NCBI RefSeq assembly: GCF_029968015.1
Contig: NZ_JASCIS010000018.1
Location: 62,001 to 126,000, forward strand
Source of the DNA: Streptomyces luteolus
Lineage (GTDB): Bacteria; Actinomycetota; Actinomycetes; Streptomycetales; Streptomycetaceae
Length of the DNA stretch: 64,000 nucleotides
Direction: 5' to 3'
Both the position numbers and the translations under genes were made by a program. Numbering within the stretch: position 1 is the stretch's first letter; every line of letters begins with the position of its first letter. This document shows, piece by piece, positions 17,472 to 25,926 of this stretch. The notes below the pieces were generated by a model. The model searched no databases. It had not been told where the DNA came from and worked only from the letters and a program-made list of their open reading frames with translations.

Positions 17472-18638
17472 ATGACGCCACAGACGCCCTCGGGCATGCA
17501 GCGCAAGCTGTACGACGCCGATCACGAGGCGTTCCGCGAGACCGTGCGCACCTTCCTCGCCAAGGAGGTCACCCCGCACTACGAGCAGTGGGAGAAGGAC
17601 GGCATCGTCTCCCGCGAGGCGTGGCTCGCCGCAGGGCGGCAGGGGCTGCTCGGCCTCGCCGTGCCCGAGGAGTTCGGCGGCGGCGGGAACGAGGACTTCC
17701 GCTACTCCGCCGTGCTTGCCGAGGAGTTCACCCGCGCGGGAGCCGCCGGGCTCGCCGTCGGGCTGCACAACGACATCATCGGCCCGTATCTGACCTCGCT
17801 CGCCACCGACGAGCAGAAGCGGCGCTGGCTGCCGGGGTTCTGCGACGGCTCGCTGATCACCGCCATCGCCATGACGGAACCCGGCGCGGGCTCCGACCTC
17901 CAGGGCATCCGCACCACCGCCGAGGACAAGGGCGACCACTGGCTCCTCAACGGCTCCAAGACGTTCATCTCCAACGGCATCCTCGCCGACCTCGTGATCG
18001 TCGTCGCGAAGACCACCCCCGAGGGCGGGGCGCACGGACTGTCGCTGCTGGTCGTCGAGCGCGGCACGGAGGGCTTCGAGCGGGGCCGCAACCTCGACAA
18101 GATCGGCCAGAAGTCCCAGGACACCGCCGAGTTGTTCTTCAACGACGTCCGCGTCCCCAAGGAGAACCTGCTCGGCGAGCTGAACGGCGCGTTCATCCAC
18201 CTGATGACCAACCTCGCGCAGGAGCGGATGGGCATCGCCGTCGCCGCGATCGCCGCCGCCGAGCACCTGCTCGAGATCACGATGAGTTACGTGAAGGAGC
18301 GCGAGGCCTTCGGCCGCTCCATCGCCAAGTTCCAGCACATCCGCTTCGAGATAGCCGAGATGGCCACCGAGTGCGCGGTCACGCGGACGTTCCTGGACCG
18401 CTGCATCGAGGACCACGACAAGGGCGAACTGGACGCCGTGCACGCGTCCATGGCCAAGTGGTGGGCCACCGAGCTGCAGAAGCGCGTCGCCGACCGCTGC
18501 CTCCAACTCCACGGCGGCTACGGCTACATGACCGAGTACCGCGTCGCGAAGGCCTTCACCGACGGCCGCATCCAGACCATCTACGGCGGCACGACCGAGA
18601 TCATGAAGGAGATCATCGGCCGTTCGCTGCTGCCGTAG
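17472..18638 (+). CDS. Acyl-CoA dehydrogenase
   Basis: Predicted 388-residue FAD enzyme for the first oxidation of beta-oxidation. N-terminal helical domain (HEAFRETVRTFLAKEVTPHY), middle beta domain with AMTEPGAGSDLQGIRTTA that binds FAD, and C-terminal helical domain with REAFGRSIAKFQHIRFEIAEM. The catalytic Glu lies in TIYGGTTEIMKEIIGR near residue 378. Profile resembles long-chain or branched-chain enzymes rather than short-chain butyryl-CoA dehydrogenase. GTG/ATG 17472 follows AGGAGG. Second gene of the operon, 51 bp after the racemase. Confidence 0.92.
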   Translation: MTPQTPSGMQRKLYDADHEAFRETVRTFLAKEVTPHYEQWEKDGIVSREAWLAAGRQGLLGLAVPEEFGGGGNEDFRYSAVLAEEFTRAGAAGLAVGLHNDIIGPYLTSLATDEQKRRWLPGFCDGSLITAIAMTEPGAGSDLQGIRTTAEDKGDHWLLNGSKTFISNGILADLVIVVAKTTPEGGAHGLSLLVVERGTEGFERGRNLDKIGQKSQDTAELFFNDVRVPKENLLGELNGAFIHLMTNLAQERMGIAVAAIAAAEHLLEITMSYVKEREAFGRSIAKFQHIRFEIAEMATECAVTRTFLDRCIEDHDKGELDAVHASMAKWWATELQKRVADRCLQLHGGYGYMTEYRVAKAFTDGRIQTIYGGTTEIMKEIIGRSLLP

Positions 18639-18712
18639 CCCTCGTTCTTCGCAGAGCCACCCTCACTTCGCAGAGCCACCCTCACCTCCCGCACCACGAA
18701 AGGCTTGAGACC

Positions 18713-19927
18713 TTGAGCACCGAAGCGTACGTGTACGACGCGATCCGCACCCCGCGCGGGCGCGGCAAGGCCAACGGGGCCCTGCACGGCACCAAGCCCA
18801 TCGACCTGGTGGTCGGCCTGATCCACGAGATCCGGGAGCGGTTCCCGGACCTGGACCCGGCGGCCATCGACGACATCGTGCTCGGTGTCGTCGGCCCCGT
18901 CGGCGACCAGGGCTCCGACATCGCCCGCATCGCCGCCATCGCGGCCGGGCTGCCCGACACGGTCGCCGGTGTCCAGGAGAACCGCTTCTGTGCCTCCGGC
19001 CTGGAGGCCGTCAACCTGGCCGCGATGAAGGTCCGTTCGGGCTGGGAGGACCTGGTCCTCGCGGGCGGCGTCGAGTCGATGTCGCGCGTGCCGATGGCCT
19101 CGGACGGCGGCGCCTGGTTCGCCGACCCGATGACCAACTTCGAGACCGGCTTCGTCCCGCAGGGCATCGGCGCCGACCTGATCGCCACGATCGAGGGCTT
19201 CTCACGGCGCGACGTCGACGAGTACGCGGCGCTGTCCCAGGAGCGCGCCGCCGAGGCCATCAAGGACGGCCGCTTCGAGCGCTCCGTCGTCCCGGTCAAG
19301 GACCGCAACGGCCTGACCGTCCTCGACGTGGACGAGTTCCCGCGCCCCGGCACCACCGCCGACTCCCTCGCCAAGCTGAAGCCCTCCTTCAAGGACATCG
19401 GCGACCTCGGCGGCTTCGACGCGGTGGCGCTGCAGAAGTACCACTGGGTGGAGCAGATCGACCACGTCCACCACGCGGGCAACTCCTCCGGCATCGTCGA
19501 CGGCGCGTCCCTGGTCGCGATCGGCACGCGCGAGGTGGGGGAGCGGTACGGGCTGAGGCCGCGCGCGCGGATCGTGTCCGCCGCGGTGTCCGGCTCCGAG
19601 CCGACGATCATGCTGACGGGTCCGGCGCCCGCGACCCGCAAGGCCCTCGCGAAGGCCGGCCTGACGATCGACGACATCGACCTGGTCGAGATCAACGAGG
19701 CCTTCGCGGCGGTGGTGCTGCGCTTCGTCAAGGACATGGGGCTCGACCTGGAGAAGGTCAACGTCAACGGCGGCGCGATCGCTCTCGGGCATCCACTGGG
19801 CGCGACGGGCGCGATGATTCTGGGCACGTTGGTGGACGAGTTGGAGCGGCGGGACCTCCGGTACGGCCTTGCGACACTGTGCGTGGGCGGCGGTATGGGC
19901 ATCGCGACGATCGTCGAGCGGATCTAG
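18713..19927 (+). CDS. fadA: Acetyl-CoA C-acyltransferase (thiolase)
   Basis: Predicted 404-residue thiolase that cleaves 3-ketoacyl-CoA to acetyl-CoA plus a shortened acyl-CoA. Nucleophile Cys is in NRFCASGLEAVNLAA near residue 91; the catalytic His is in GHPLGATGAMILG near 359 and the second Cys in TLCVGGGMG near 390. VEINEAFAAVVLRF is the usual fourth block. The start is a TTG at 18713, the only start upstream of the conserved STEAYVYDAIRTPRG with a ribosome site (GAAAGG, 9 nt). Longer frames reach back into the dehydrogenase gene and are spurious. Third gene of the operon. Confidence 0.92.
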   Translation: MSTEAYVYDAIRTPRGRGKANGALHGTKPIDLVVGLIHEIRERFPDLDPAAIDDIVLGVVGPVGDQGSDIARIAAIAAGLPDTVAGVQENRFCASGLEAVNLAAMKVRSGWEDLVLAGGVESMSRVPMASDGGAWFADPMTNFETGFVPQGIGADLIATIEGFSRRDVDEYAALSQERAAEAIKDGRFERSVVPVKDRNGLTVLDVDEFPRPGTTADSLAKLKPSFKDIGDLGGFDAVALQKYHWVEQIDHVHHAGNSSGIVDGASLVAIGTREVGERYGLRPRARIVSAAVSGSEPTIMLTGPAPATRKALAKAGLTIDDIDLVEINEAFAAVVLRFVKDMGLDLEKVNVNGGAIALGHPLGATGAMILGTLVDELERRDLRYGLATLCVGGGMGIATIVERI

Positions 19928-19977
19928 CGCCGCAAGGGTCGCTGGTTCGTCGCCGAGTGCGGGCCTGTGGAGGCTGG

Positions 19978-20090
19978 TCGCGCAGTTCCCCGCGCCCCTG
20001 AGATGCGCACTTCGTGCGGCATCTCAGGGGAAAGCGCGGCGCAGCCGCTGCTTTCCAGGGGCGCAGGGAACTGCGCGAGCAACCACGACG
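19978..20090. repeat. Dispersed GC-rich repeat, copy 5, inside the operon
   Basis: Two inverted copies of the CGCGCAGTTCCCCGCGCCCC module (near 19978-19998 and, as its complement, 20060-20080) flank a small hairpin with GAGATGC and GCATCTC arms. The whole 234-bp thiolase-fadB gap is occupied by this element. Confidence 0.75.
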
Positions 20091-20161
20091 GACCCGCAGT
20101 CGGCCACGAGACCGAGCCACCCTCCCCAGTAGCCGCAACAGACCTTACGGAGACAGCACCC

Positions 20162-22336
20162 ATGACCCAGAACAACACCATCCGCTGGGAGCAGGACGAC
20201 ACCGGCATCGTCACGCTCGTCCTGGACGACCCCAACCAGTCCGCGAACACCATGAACCAGGCGTTCAAGGACTCCCTCGCGGCGACGGCCGACCGCCTCG
20301 AGGCCGAGAAGGACACCATCCGCGGCATCATCTTCACCTCGGCCAAGAAGACCTTCTTCGCCGGTGGCGACCTGCGGGACCTGATCGCCGTCACCCCCGA
20401 GACCGCCCACCTCGCCTTCGAGGCCGGGCAGGGCATCAAGCGTGACCTGCGCAGGATCGAGACCCTCGGCAAGCCCGTCGTCGCCGCCATCAACGGCGCG
20501 GCCCTGGGCGGCGGTTACGAGATCGCCCTGGCCTGCCACCACCGCGTCGCCCTCGACAGCTCCGGCACGAAGATCGGCCTGCCCGAGGCCACGCTCGGCC
20601 TGCTCCCCGGAGGCGGCGGCGTCGTCCGCACCGTACGCCTCCTCGGCATCGCCGACGCGCTCCTGAAGGTGCTGCTCCAGGGCAACCAGTACAACCCGCA
20701 GCGCGCCCTCGACAACGGCCTGATCCACGAACTCGCCGCCGACCGGGACGAGTTGACCGCCAAGGCGCGCGCCTTCATCGACGCCAACCCGGAGTCCGCC
20801 CAGCCCTGGGACAAGCCCGGCTACAAGATCCCGGGCGGTACGCCGGCCAACCCGAAGTTCGCGGCGAACCTGCCCGCGTTCCCGGCCAACCTCAAGAAGC
20901 AGACCGGCGGCGCCGACTACCCGGCGCAGCGCAACATCCTCGCGGCGGCCGTCGAGGGCTCGCAGGTCGACTTCGACACCGCGCAGACCATCGAGGCCCG
21001 CTACTTCACCGAGCTGGCCGCGGGCCAGATCTCGAAGAACATGATCCAGGCGTTCTTCTTCGACCTCCAGGCCGTCAACTCCGGCGCCAACCGCCCGGGG
21101 GGCATCGAGCCGAAGCCGGTCCGCAAGGTCGCCGTGCTCGGCGCGGGCATGATGGGCGCAGGTATCGCGTACTCCTGCGCGCTCGCGGGCATCGACGTCG
21201 TCCTGAAGGACGTCTCGCAGGACTCCGCCGACCAGGGCAAGAACTACTCCGTCAAGCTCTGCGAGAAGGCGGTGAGCCGCGGTCGTACGACGCGGGAGAA
21301 GGCGGACGCCCTGCTCGCCCGGATCACCCCGACCGCCGACCCGCAGGACCTCGCGGGCTGCGACGCTGTGATCGAGGCGGTCTTCGAGGACCCGGCGCTC
21401 AAGCACAAGGTGTTCCAGGAGATCGAGGGCGTTGTGGAGCCGGACGCGCTGCTCTGCTCCAACACCTCCACCCTGCCGATCACCGTCCTCGCCGAAGGCG
21501 TCGAGCGGCAGTCCGACTTCATCGGCCTGCACTTCTTCTCGCCCGTCGACAAGATGCCGCTCGTCGAGATCATCAAGGGCGAGCGCACCGGTGACGAGGC
21601 CCTGGCCCGCGCCTTCGACCTGGTCCGGCAGATCAAGAAGACCCCGATCGTCGTGAACGACTCGCGCGGCTTCTTCACCTCCCGCGTCATCGGCCACTTC
21701 ATCAACGAGGGTGTGGCGATGGTCGGCGAGGGCGTCGAGCCCGCCTCCGTCGAGCAGGCCGCGGCCCAGGCGGGCTACCCGGCGAAGGTCCTCTCCCTCA
21801 TGGACGAGCTGACCCTCACCCTGCCCCGCAAGATCCGCAACGAGACCCGCAAGGCCATCGAGGACGAGGGCGGCACCTACCCCGAGCACCCGGCGGAGGC
21901 CGTCATCGACCGCATGGTCGACGAGTTCGAACGCCCCGGCCGCAGTGGCGGCGCAGGCTTCTACGACTACGACGAGAACGGCAAGCGCGCGAAGCTCTGG
22001 CCGGGCCTGCGCGAGCACTTCAGGAAGGAGGGGTACGAGATCCCGTTCCGCGACATGCAGGAGCGGATGCTGTTCTCCGAATCCCTGGACACGGTGCGCC
22101 TCATCGAAGAGGGCGTCCTGACCTCGGTAGCGGACGCCAACATCGGCTCGATCTTCGGCATCGGCTTCCCGGGCTGGACCGGCGGCGTGCTGCAGTACAT
22201 CAACGGCTACGAGGGCGGCCTGCCCGGATTCGTGGCCCGCGCCCGCGAACTGGCCGAGCGCTACGGCGACCGCTTCGAGCCGCCAGCGCTGCTCGTCCGG
22301 AAGGCGGAGCAGGGCGAGAAGTTCAGCGACGGCTGA
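20162..22336 (+). CDS. fadB: Enoyl-CoA hydratase / 3-hydroxyacyl-CoA dehydrogenase (FadB/FadJ type)
   Basis: Predicted 724-residue bifunctional enzyme that hydrates enoyl-CoA and oxidises the 3-hydroxyacyl-CoA. Residues 1-190 are a crotonase domain (FAGGDLRDLIAV; AAINGAALGGGYEIALACHH with oxyanion glycines; GLPEATLGLLPGGGG). The dehydrogenase half begins near 320 with the NAD loop VLGAGMMGAGIA (327-336) and continues with SNTSTLPIT, IGLHFFSPVDKMPLVEII and NDSRGFFTSRV. ATG 20162 has GGAGA upstream; the longer frame runs through the repeat and is not coding. It completes a full beta-oxidation spiral with the three genes upstream. Confidence 0.93.
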   Translation: MTQNNTIRWEQDDTGIVTLVLDDPNQSANTMNQAFKDSLAATADRLEAEKDTIRGIIFTSAKKTFFAGGDLRDLIAVTPETAHLAFEAGQGIKRDLRRIETLGKPVVAAINGAALGGGYEIALACHHRVALDSSGTKIGLPEATLGLLPGGGGVVRTVRLLGIADALLKVLLQGNQYNPQRALDNGLIHELAADRDELTAKARAFIDANPESAQPWDKPGYKIPGGTPANPKFAANLPAFPANLKKQTGGADYPAQRNILAAAVEGSQVDFDTAQTIEARYFTELAAGQISKNMIQAFFFDLQAVNSGANRPGGIEPKPVRKVAVLGAGMMGAGIAYSCALAGIDVVLKDVSQDSADQGKNYSVKLCEKAVSRGRTTREKADALLARITPTADPQDLAGCDAVIEAVFEDPALKHKVFQEIEGVVEPDALLCSNTSTLPITVLAEGVERQSDFIGLHFFSPVDKMPLVEIIKGERTGDEALARAFDLVRQIKKTPIVVNDSRGFFTSRVIGHFINEGVAMVGEGVEPASVEQAAAQAGYPAKVLSLMDELTLTLPRKIRNETRKAIEDEGGTYPEHPAEAVIDRMVDEFERPGRSGGAGFYDYDENGKRAKLWPGLREHFRKEGYEIPFRDMQERMLFSESLDTVRLIEEGVLTSVADANIGSIFGIGFPGWTGGVLQYINGYEGGLPGFVARARELAERYGDRFEPPALLVRKAEQGEKFSDG

Positions 22337-22350
22337 GCGAGCCCACGCGT

Positions 22351-22393
22351 CGACGGCCGCGCCCGGAGCCCCGAGCTCTGGGCGCGGCCGTCG
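22351..22393. terminator. Terminator hairpin after fadB
   Basis: CGACGGCCGCGCCC (22351-22364) pairs perfectly with GGGCGCGGCCGTCG (22380-22393); the loop can itself form a short GAGCCC/GAGCTC stem. It ends the beta-oxidation operon. Confidence 0.75.
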
Positions 22394-22487
22394 GCCTGGT
22401 AGAACAGCTCGGTACTCGCAAGGGCCTTGCGGAACAGAACGCCTTGCGGAACAGAACAGTGAACGGAACAACGGGGGAGGATCCGCG

Positions 22488-23204
22488 ATGAGGTTGAAGC
22501 CGCTCGCGATCACGGTCGTCGGACTGTCCATGGCGCTCTCGGCGTGCGGGGGTTCAGCCACGCGCGGCGGGGACGAGCCGAAGCAGCCGGAGCAGAGCGC
22601 CAGTTCGTCCGCGCCGGAGGCCGACCGGCACCTGGCACCGGCCGCGATCGTGGTGCCCCTACTCCCCGGCCACATGCCGGAGCCGCTGAAGAAGCCGCGC
22701 AAGAACGAGCACTACGGCGACCTCCAGGGGATGAAGGGCACCCTGCAGTGCCCCGCGAGCGAGAAGCGCTGCGAGGCCGTCGTCACGGGCGCGATCGCCG
22801 AGTTCGGCACGGACATGTTCGACGACGGCGGCGACTACGCCAACTTCGAGGTGTGGGAGTACCGCACTCCCGTCAGCGCGCAGGGCGGATACGACGCCTG
22901 GAAGAAGGAGCTGGGAGCCGAGGCCAAGGGCTCCCTCACCATGCCGGACGGCCGCTTCGGCGAGCAGCACTCCGCGACGACCTCCGTCAAGGGCGACAAG
23001 ATGGGGGAGCGAACCCTCCTGGTCCGCCAGGCCAAGTACGTCGGCGTCATCCGTACGTACAGCCGTGCCGACATCGTCGACGACGGCAAGCCGGGCCCGA
23101 CGGCCCTGATCGAACTCGGCAAGATGCTGGTCGAGCGCATGAACCAGGCCGAGCTGGAGCAGGGCCCGACCGCCTCGGCCGCCCACGTGAAGCTCCCCGG
23201 CTGA
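22488..23204 (+). CDS. Putative lipoprotein of unknown function
   Basis: Predicted 238 residues. The N-terminus is a lipoprotein signal: MRLKPLAITVVGLSMALSAC with lipobox LSAC, so the mature protein would be lipid-anchored at Cys20 outside the membrane. A Ser/Glu-rich linker leads to a folded domain (about 55-225) with two Cys (LQCPASEKRCEAVV) able to form a disulfide and motifs NFEVWEYRTPVSAQGGYDAW and RQAKYVGVIRTYSRAD. I do not recognise a family. The last 13 codons with the stop are included in a perfect 48-bp tandem duplication. Confidence 0.8.
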   Translation: MRLKPLAITVVGLSMALSACGGSATRGGDEPKQPEQSASSSAPEADRHLAPAAIVVPLLPGHMPEPLKKPRKNEHYGDLQGMKGTLQCPASEKRCEAVVTGAIAEFGTDMFDDGGDYANFEVWEYRTPVSAQGGYDAWKKELGAEAKGSLTMPDGRFGEQHSATTSVKGDKMGERTLLVRQAKYVGVIRTYSRADIVDDGKPGPTALIELGKMLVERMNQAELEQGPTASAAHVKLPG

Positions 23205-23260
23205 GCCCCGGACCCGACCGCCTCGGCCGCCCACGTGAAGCTCCCCGGCTGAGCCCCGGA
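23165..23260. repeat. Perfect 48-bp tandem duplication across the stop codon
   Basis: 23165-23212 is repeated base for base at 23213-23260. The first copy ends the lipoprotein gene (stop at 23202-23204); the second is a silent extra gene end. Confidence 0.95.
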
Positions 23261-23262
23261 CC

Positions 23263-23292
23263 CCGGGGCCCGGTCAAGAACTCGGGCCCCGG
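23263..23292. terminator. Hairpin between convergent lipoprotein and MerR genes
   Basis: CCGGGGCCCG (23263-23272) pairs with CGGGCCCCGG (23283-23292) around a 10-nt loop. Confidence 0.65.
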
Positions 23293-23308
23293 CCGCACCC
23301 GCCCGGCC

Positions 23309-24076
23309 TCACCCGCCCGCGTACCGCGCGCGCAGCTCCTCCTTGAGGGTCCTTTGAAAAGCGGTCACCAGGGCCTGCACCACCATCGGCTGCATGTGCG
23401 CGGAGAGCGTCTTCATCGCGGCCACCGCCTCGGGGTCCCGCTCCCGCTCGCTGTACGGGCCCCACACCTCGTCCTGGAACAGCCGCGTCAGCTCCTTCGC
23501 GGCCTCGCGGGAGTGCTGCAGCATCACCCCGCGCGCGGCCAGGATCGAGTCGAGCCCGATCGGCACGTCGAGCAGGCGCAGGCCGAGGTGGAGCATGCCC
23601 GGGTCGATACGGAAGGTGTCCGGGTCGTCCGTGCGCTCCAGCACGTCCATGGCGGCGAGCCGGTCCACGTCCGCCTCGGCGAGGGCGCGCCCGGCGCGGC
23701 GCTCCAGCTGCTCGCGGCTCATCTCCGCGGCACTGTCGGGGATCCAGCTCGCGACCAGGGCGCGGTGGATCGCCAGGTCGTGCTCGTTCATGTCGGGCGG
23801 CAACTGCTCCAGGTACCGCTCGATCGCGGCGAGGGTCAGGCCGTGGTGCTGGAGCTCCTCGATCAGGGCGAGCCGCGACAGATGATCGGGGCCGTACCGC
23901 CCCACGCGTCTCGGCCCTATGGCCGGCGGGGGCAGCAGCCCGCGGGTGCTGTAGAAGCGGATGGTGCGCACGGTGACTCCGGCGCGCGCGGCCAGTTCGT
24001 CGACCGTGAGCGTCGGCGCGCCCGGGGCGTCGCCGGCCGGGCTTTCCTGGGCGGAGGAGTCCGCTTCGGTCGTCAT
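23309..24076 (-). CDS. MerR-family transcriptional regulator
   Basis: Predicted 255 residues. After an acidic 20-residue lead, residues about 24-90 are a MerR winged helix (LTVDELAARAGVTVRTIRFY, then GLLPPPAIGPRRVGRYGPDHLSRLALIEEL) with the expected long dimerisation helix beginning near 90. The C-terminal part is large and alpha-helical and lacks the Cys metal-binding pattern of metal-sensing MerR proteins, so a lipid- or drug-like ligand is more likely. ATG 24076. Its neighbours are a lipoprotein and an amino-acid permease; no operator could be assigned. Confidence 0.85.
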   Translation of the reverse strand: MTTEADSSAQESPAGDAPGAPTLTVDELAARAGVTVRTIRFYSTRGLLPPPAIGPRRVGRYGPDHLSRLALIEELQHHGLTLAAIERYLEQLPPDMNEHDLAIHRALVASWIPDSAAEMSREQLERRAGRALAEADVDRLAAMDVLERTDDPDTFRIDPGMLHLGLRLLDVPIGLDSILAARGVMLQHSREAAKELTRLFQDEVWGPYSERERDPEAVAAMKTLSAHMQPMVVQALVTAFQRTLKEELRARYAGG

Positions 24077-24385
24077 GGCTGCGCTCCATCTCCGGTCGTG
24101 CGTCTGTCCGATCCGTCCGATGGAACAGTATTGCTGTCTCACCATCGTTGTGAAAGTGCGGGCAGGCTCGCCGCAGGCCGCCGTTCCCAGGCCGTACGGG
24201 CCCGGACGATCCGAGCGCAAGGCCCTGACCAGCATGTGAGATACAACGCGATGTGATCTGTGCCACCGCATAATCGGGTGGCTCCGGGTGAGGGTATGCC
24301 GTTGGTTCGTGTCGAGGTGGTCTCGTGTCGAGGCCAGGTGGGGGTACGGACCAACGCACATCCCCTCGAGAGAGCAGATCCACCC

Positions 24386-25858
24386 GTGAGCAAGGACGCC
24401 GTCACGACGGCCTCGGCCGCATCCCGCACAGATGCCGCCCAGACGCCCGCGGATGCGGGCGACGCCGGTTACAGCAAGGACCTCAAGGCGCGCCACATCA
24501 ACATGATCGCCATCGGTGGCGCGATCGGAACCGGGCTCTTCCTCGGCGCCGGAGGACGCCTCAACTCGGCGGGACCGGGCCTCGCGCTCGCGTACCTCGT
24601 GTGCGGTGTCTTCGCCTTCTTCGTCGTCCGCGCACTCGGAGAGCTGGTCGTCTACCGGCCCTCCTCCGGTTCCTTCGTGTCGTACGCACGCGAGTTCCTC
24701 GGCGAGAAGGGCGCCTTCGTCGCCGGCTGGGCGTACTTCCTCAACTGGTCGACCACCGGCATCGCCGACATCACGGCGATCGCGCTCTACACCCACTACT
24801 GGAGCTTCTTCACCGACATCCCGCAGTGGGTGCTCGCCCTGATCGCGCTCGCGATCGTGCTGGTCGTGAACCTGATCTCGGTGAAGATCTTCGGTGAGAT
24901 GGAGTTCTGGTTCTCCATCATCAAGGTCGCGGCACTCGTCGCGTTCATGCTCATCGGCATCTTCCTCCTCGTCACGCAGCAGCCGGTCGGCGGCGAGACC
25001 CCCGGCCTGCATGTGATCACCGAGAACGGCGGCTGGTTCCCCGTCGGAGTCATGCCGCTCGTCATCGTGATGCAGGGCGTGGTGTTCGCGTACGCGTCCC
25101 TGGAGCTCGTCGGTGTCGCGGCGGGCGAGACCGCCGAGCCGCAGAAGATCGTCCCGCGCGCGGTGAACTCGATCATGTGGCGCGTCGGCCTGTTCTACGT
25201 CGGCTCGGTCGTGCTGCTCGCGCTGCTGCTGCCCGGCTCGATGTACTCGGGCGACGAGAGCCCCTTCGTCACCGTGCTCTCCAAGATCGGCGTGCCGGCG
25301 GCCGGCGACGTGATGAACCTCGTGGTCCTCACGGCCGCGATGTCGTCGCTCAACTCCGGCCTCTACTCCACCGGCCGCATCCTGCGCTCCATGGCGATGG
25401 CCGGCTCGGCGCCCAAGTTCACGGCGAGGATGAACCGCTCCAAGGTGCCGTACGGCGGCATCATGCTCACCTCGGCGGTGTGCGTCGCGGGCGTCGGCCT
25501 CAACTTCCTGATGCCGGAGAAGGCCTTCGAGATCGTCCTCAACGTCGCCTCGATCGGCATTATCACGACCTGGGTCACGATCATGGTCTGCCACCTGGCG
25601 TTCGTCCGCCGGGCCAAGCAGGGCCTGGTGGAGCGCCCGAAGTTCCGGCTTCCGGGCAGCCCGGTCACGGAGATCGTCACGATCGTCTTCCTGCTCTCCG
25701 TACTGGTCCTGATGTGGCAGGACCCGGAGATCGGCCGCCGCACGCTCTACCTGATCCCGGTCATCGCCGCGGCCATGGTCGGCGGCTGGTTCGCGGTCCG
25801 GAAGAAGGTCGCGCAGAACGAGCTCGACAAGTCGTACGACGAGCTGGGCATCAAGTAG
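24386..25858 (+). CDS. Amino-acid permease of the AAT/APC family (AnsP/GabP-like)
   Basis: Predicted 490-residue inner-membrane transporter with about 12 membrane segments. The AAT-family signature is clear: KARHINMIAIGGAIGTGLFL at the first helix, followed by GPGLALAYLVCGVFAFFVVRALGEL and PSSGSFVSYAREFLGEKGAFVAGW. Closest named relatives by eye are L-asparagine (AnsP) and 4-aminobutyrate permeases, driven by proton symport. Start is GTG 24386 with a GAGAG purine tract upstream; the longer frame would add an uncharged-poor leader without a ribosome site. Followed by a strong terminator. Substrate is not settled. Confidence 0.87.
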   Translation: MSKDAVTTASAASRTDAAQTPADAGDAGYSKDLKARHINMIAIGGAIGTGLFLGAGGRLNSAGPGLALAYLVCGVFAFFVVRALGELVVYRPSSGSFVSYAREFLGEKGAFVAGWAYFLNWSTTGIADITAIALYTHYWSFFTDIPQWVLALIALAIVLVVNLISVKIFGEMEFWFSIIKVAALVAFMLIGIFLLVTQQPVGGETPGLHVITENGGWFPVGVMPLVIVMQGVVFAYASLELVGVAAGETAEPQKIVPRAVNSIMWRVGLFYVGSVVLLALLLPGSMYSGDESPFVTVLSKIGVPAAGDVMNLVVLTAAMSSLNSGLYSTGRILRSMAMAGSAPKFTARMNRSKVPYGGIMLTSAVCVAGVGLNFLMPEKAFEIVLNVASIGIITTWVTIMVCHLAFVRRAKQGLVERPKFRLPGSPVTEIVTIVFLLSVLVLMWQDPEIGRRTLYLIPVIAAAMVGGWFAVRKKVAQNELDKSYDELGIK

Positions 25859-25874
25859 CGCCCGCGGACGTACT

Positions 25875-25913
25875 GGTGGCCCCGTCCCGAGCAAGCCTCG
25901 GGACGGGGCCACC
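25875..25913. terminator. Bidirectional terminator, 17-bp perfect stem
   Basis: GGTGGCCCCGTCCCGAG (25875-25891), 5-nt loop, perfect complement to 25913. Between the convergent permease and sphingomyelinase genes. Confidence 0.85.
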
Positions 25914-25926
25914 GTCGTAGGCGGGG

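Noticed and set aside
23309..25912. A very long minus-strand frame (867 codons) antisense to the amino-acid permease
   Set aside because: Only its C-terminal 255 codons (MerR) show a domain and a start; the rest is complementary to a clear transporter gene and rich in Arg/Asp/His, typical of a shadow frame.
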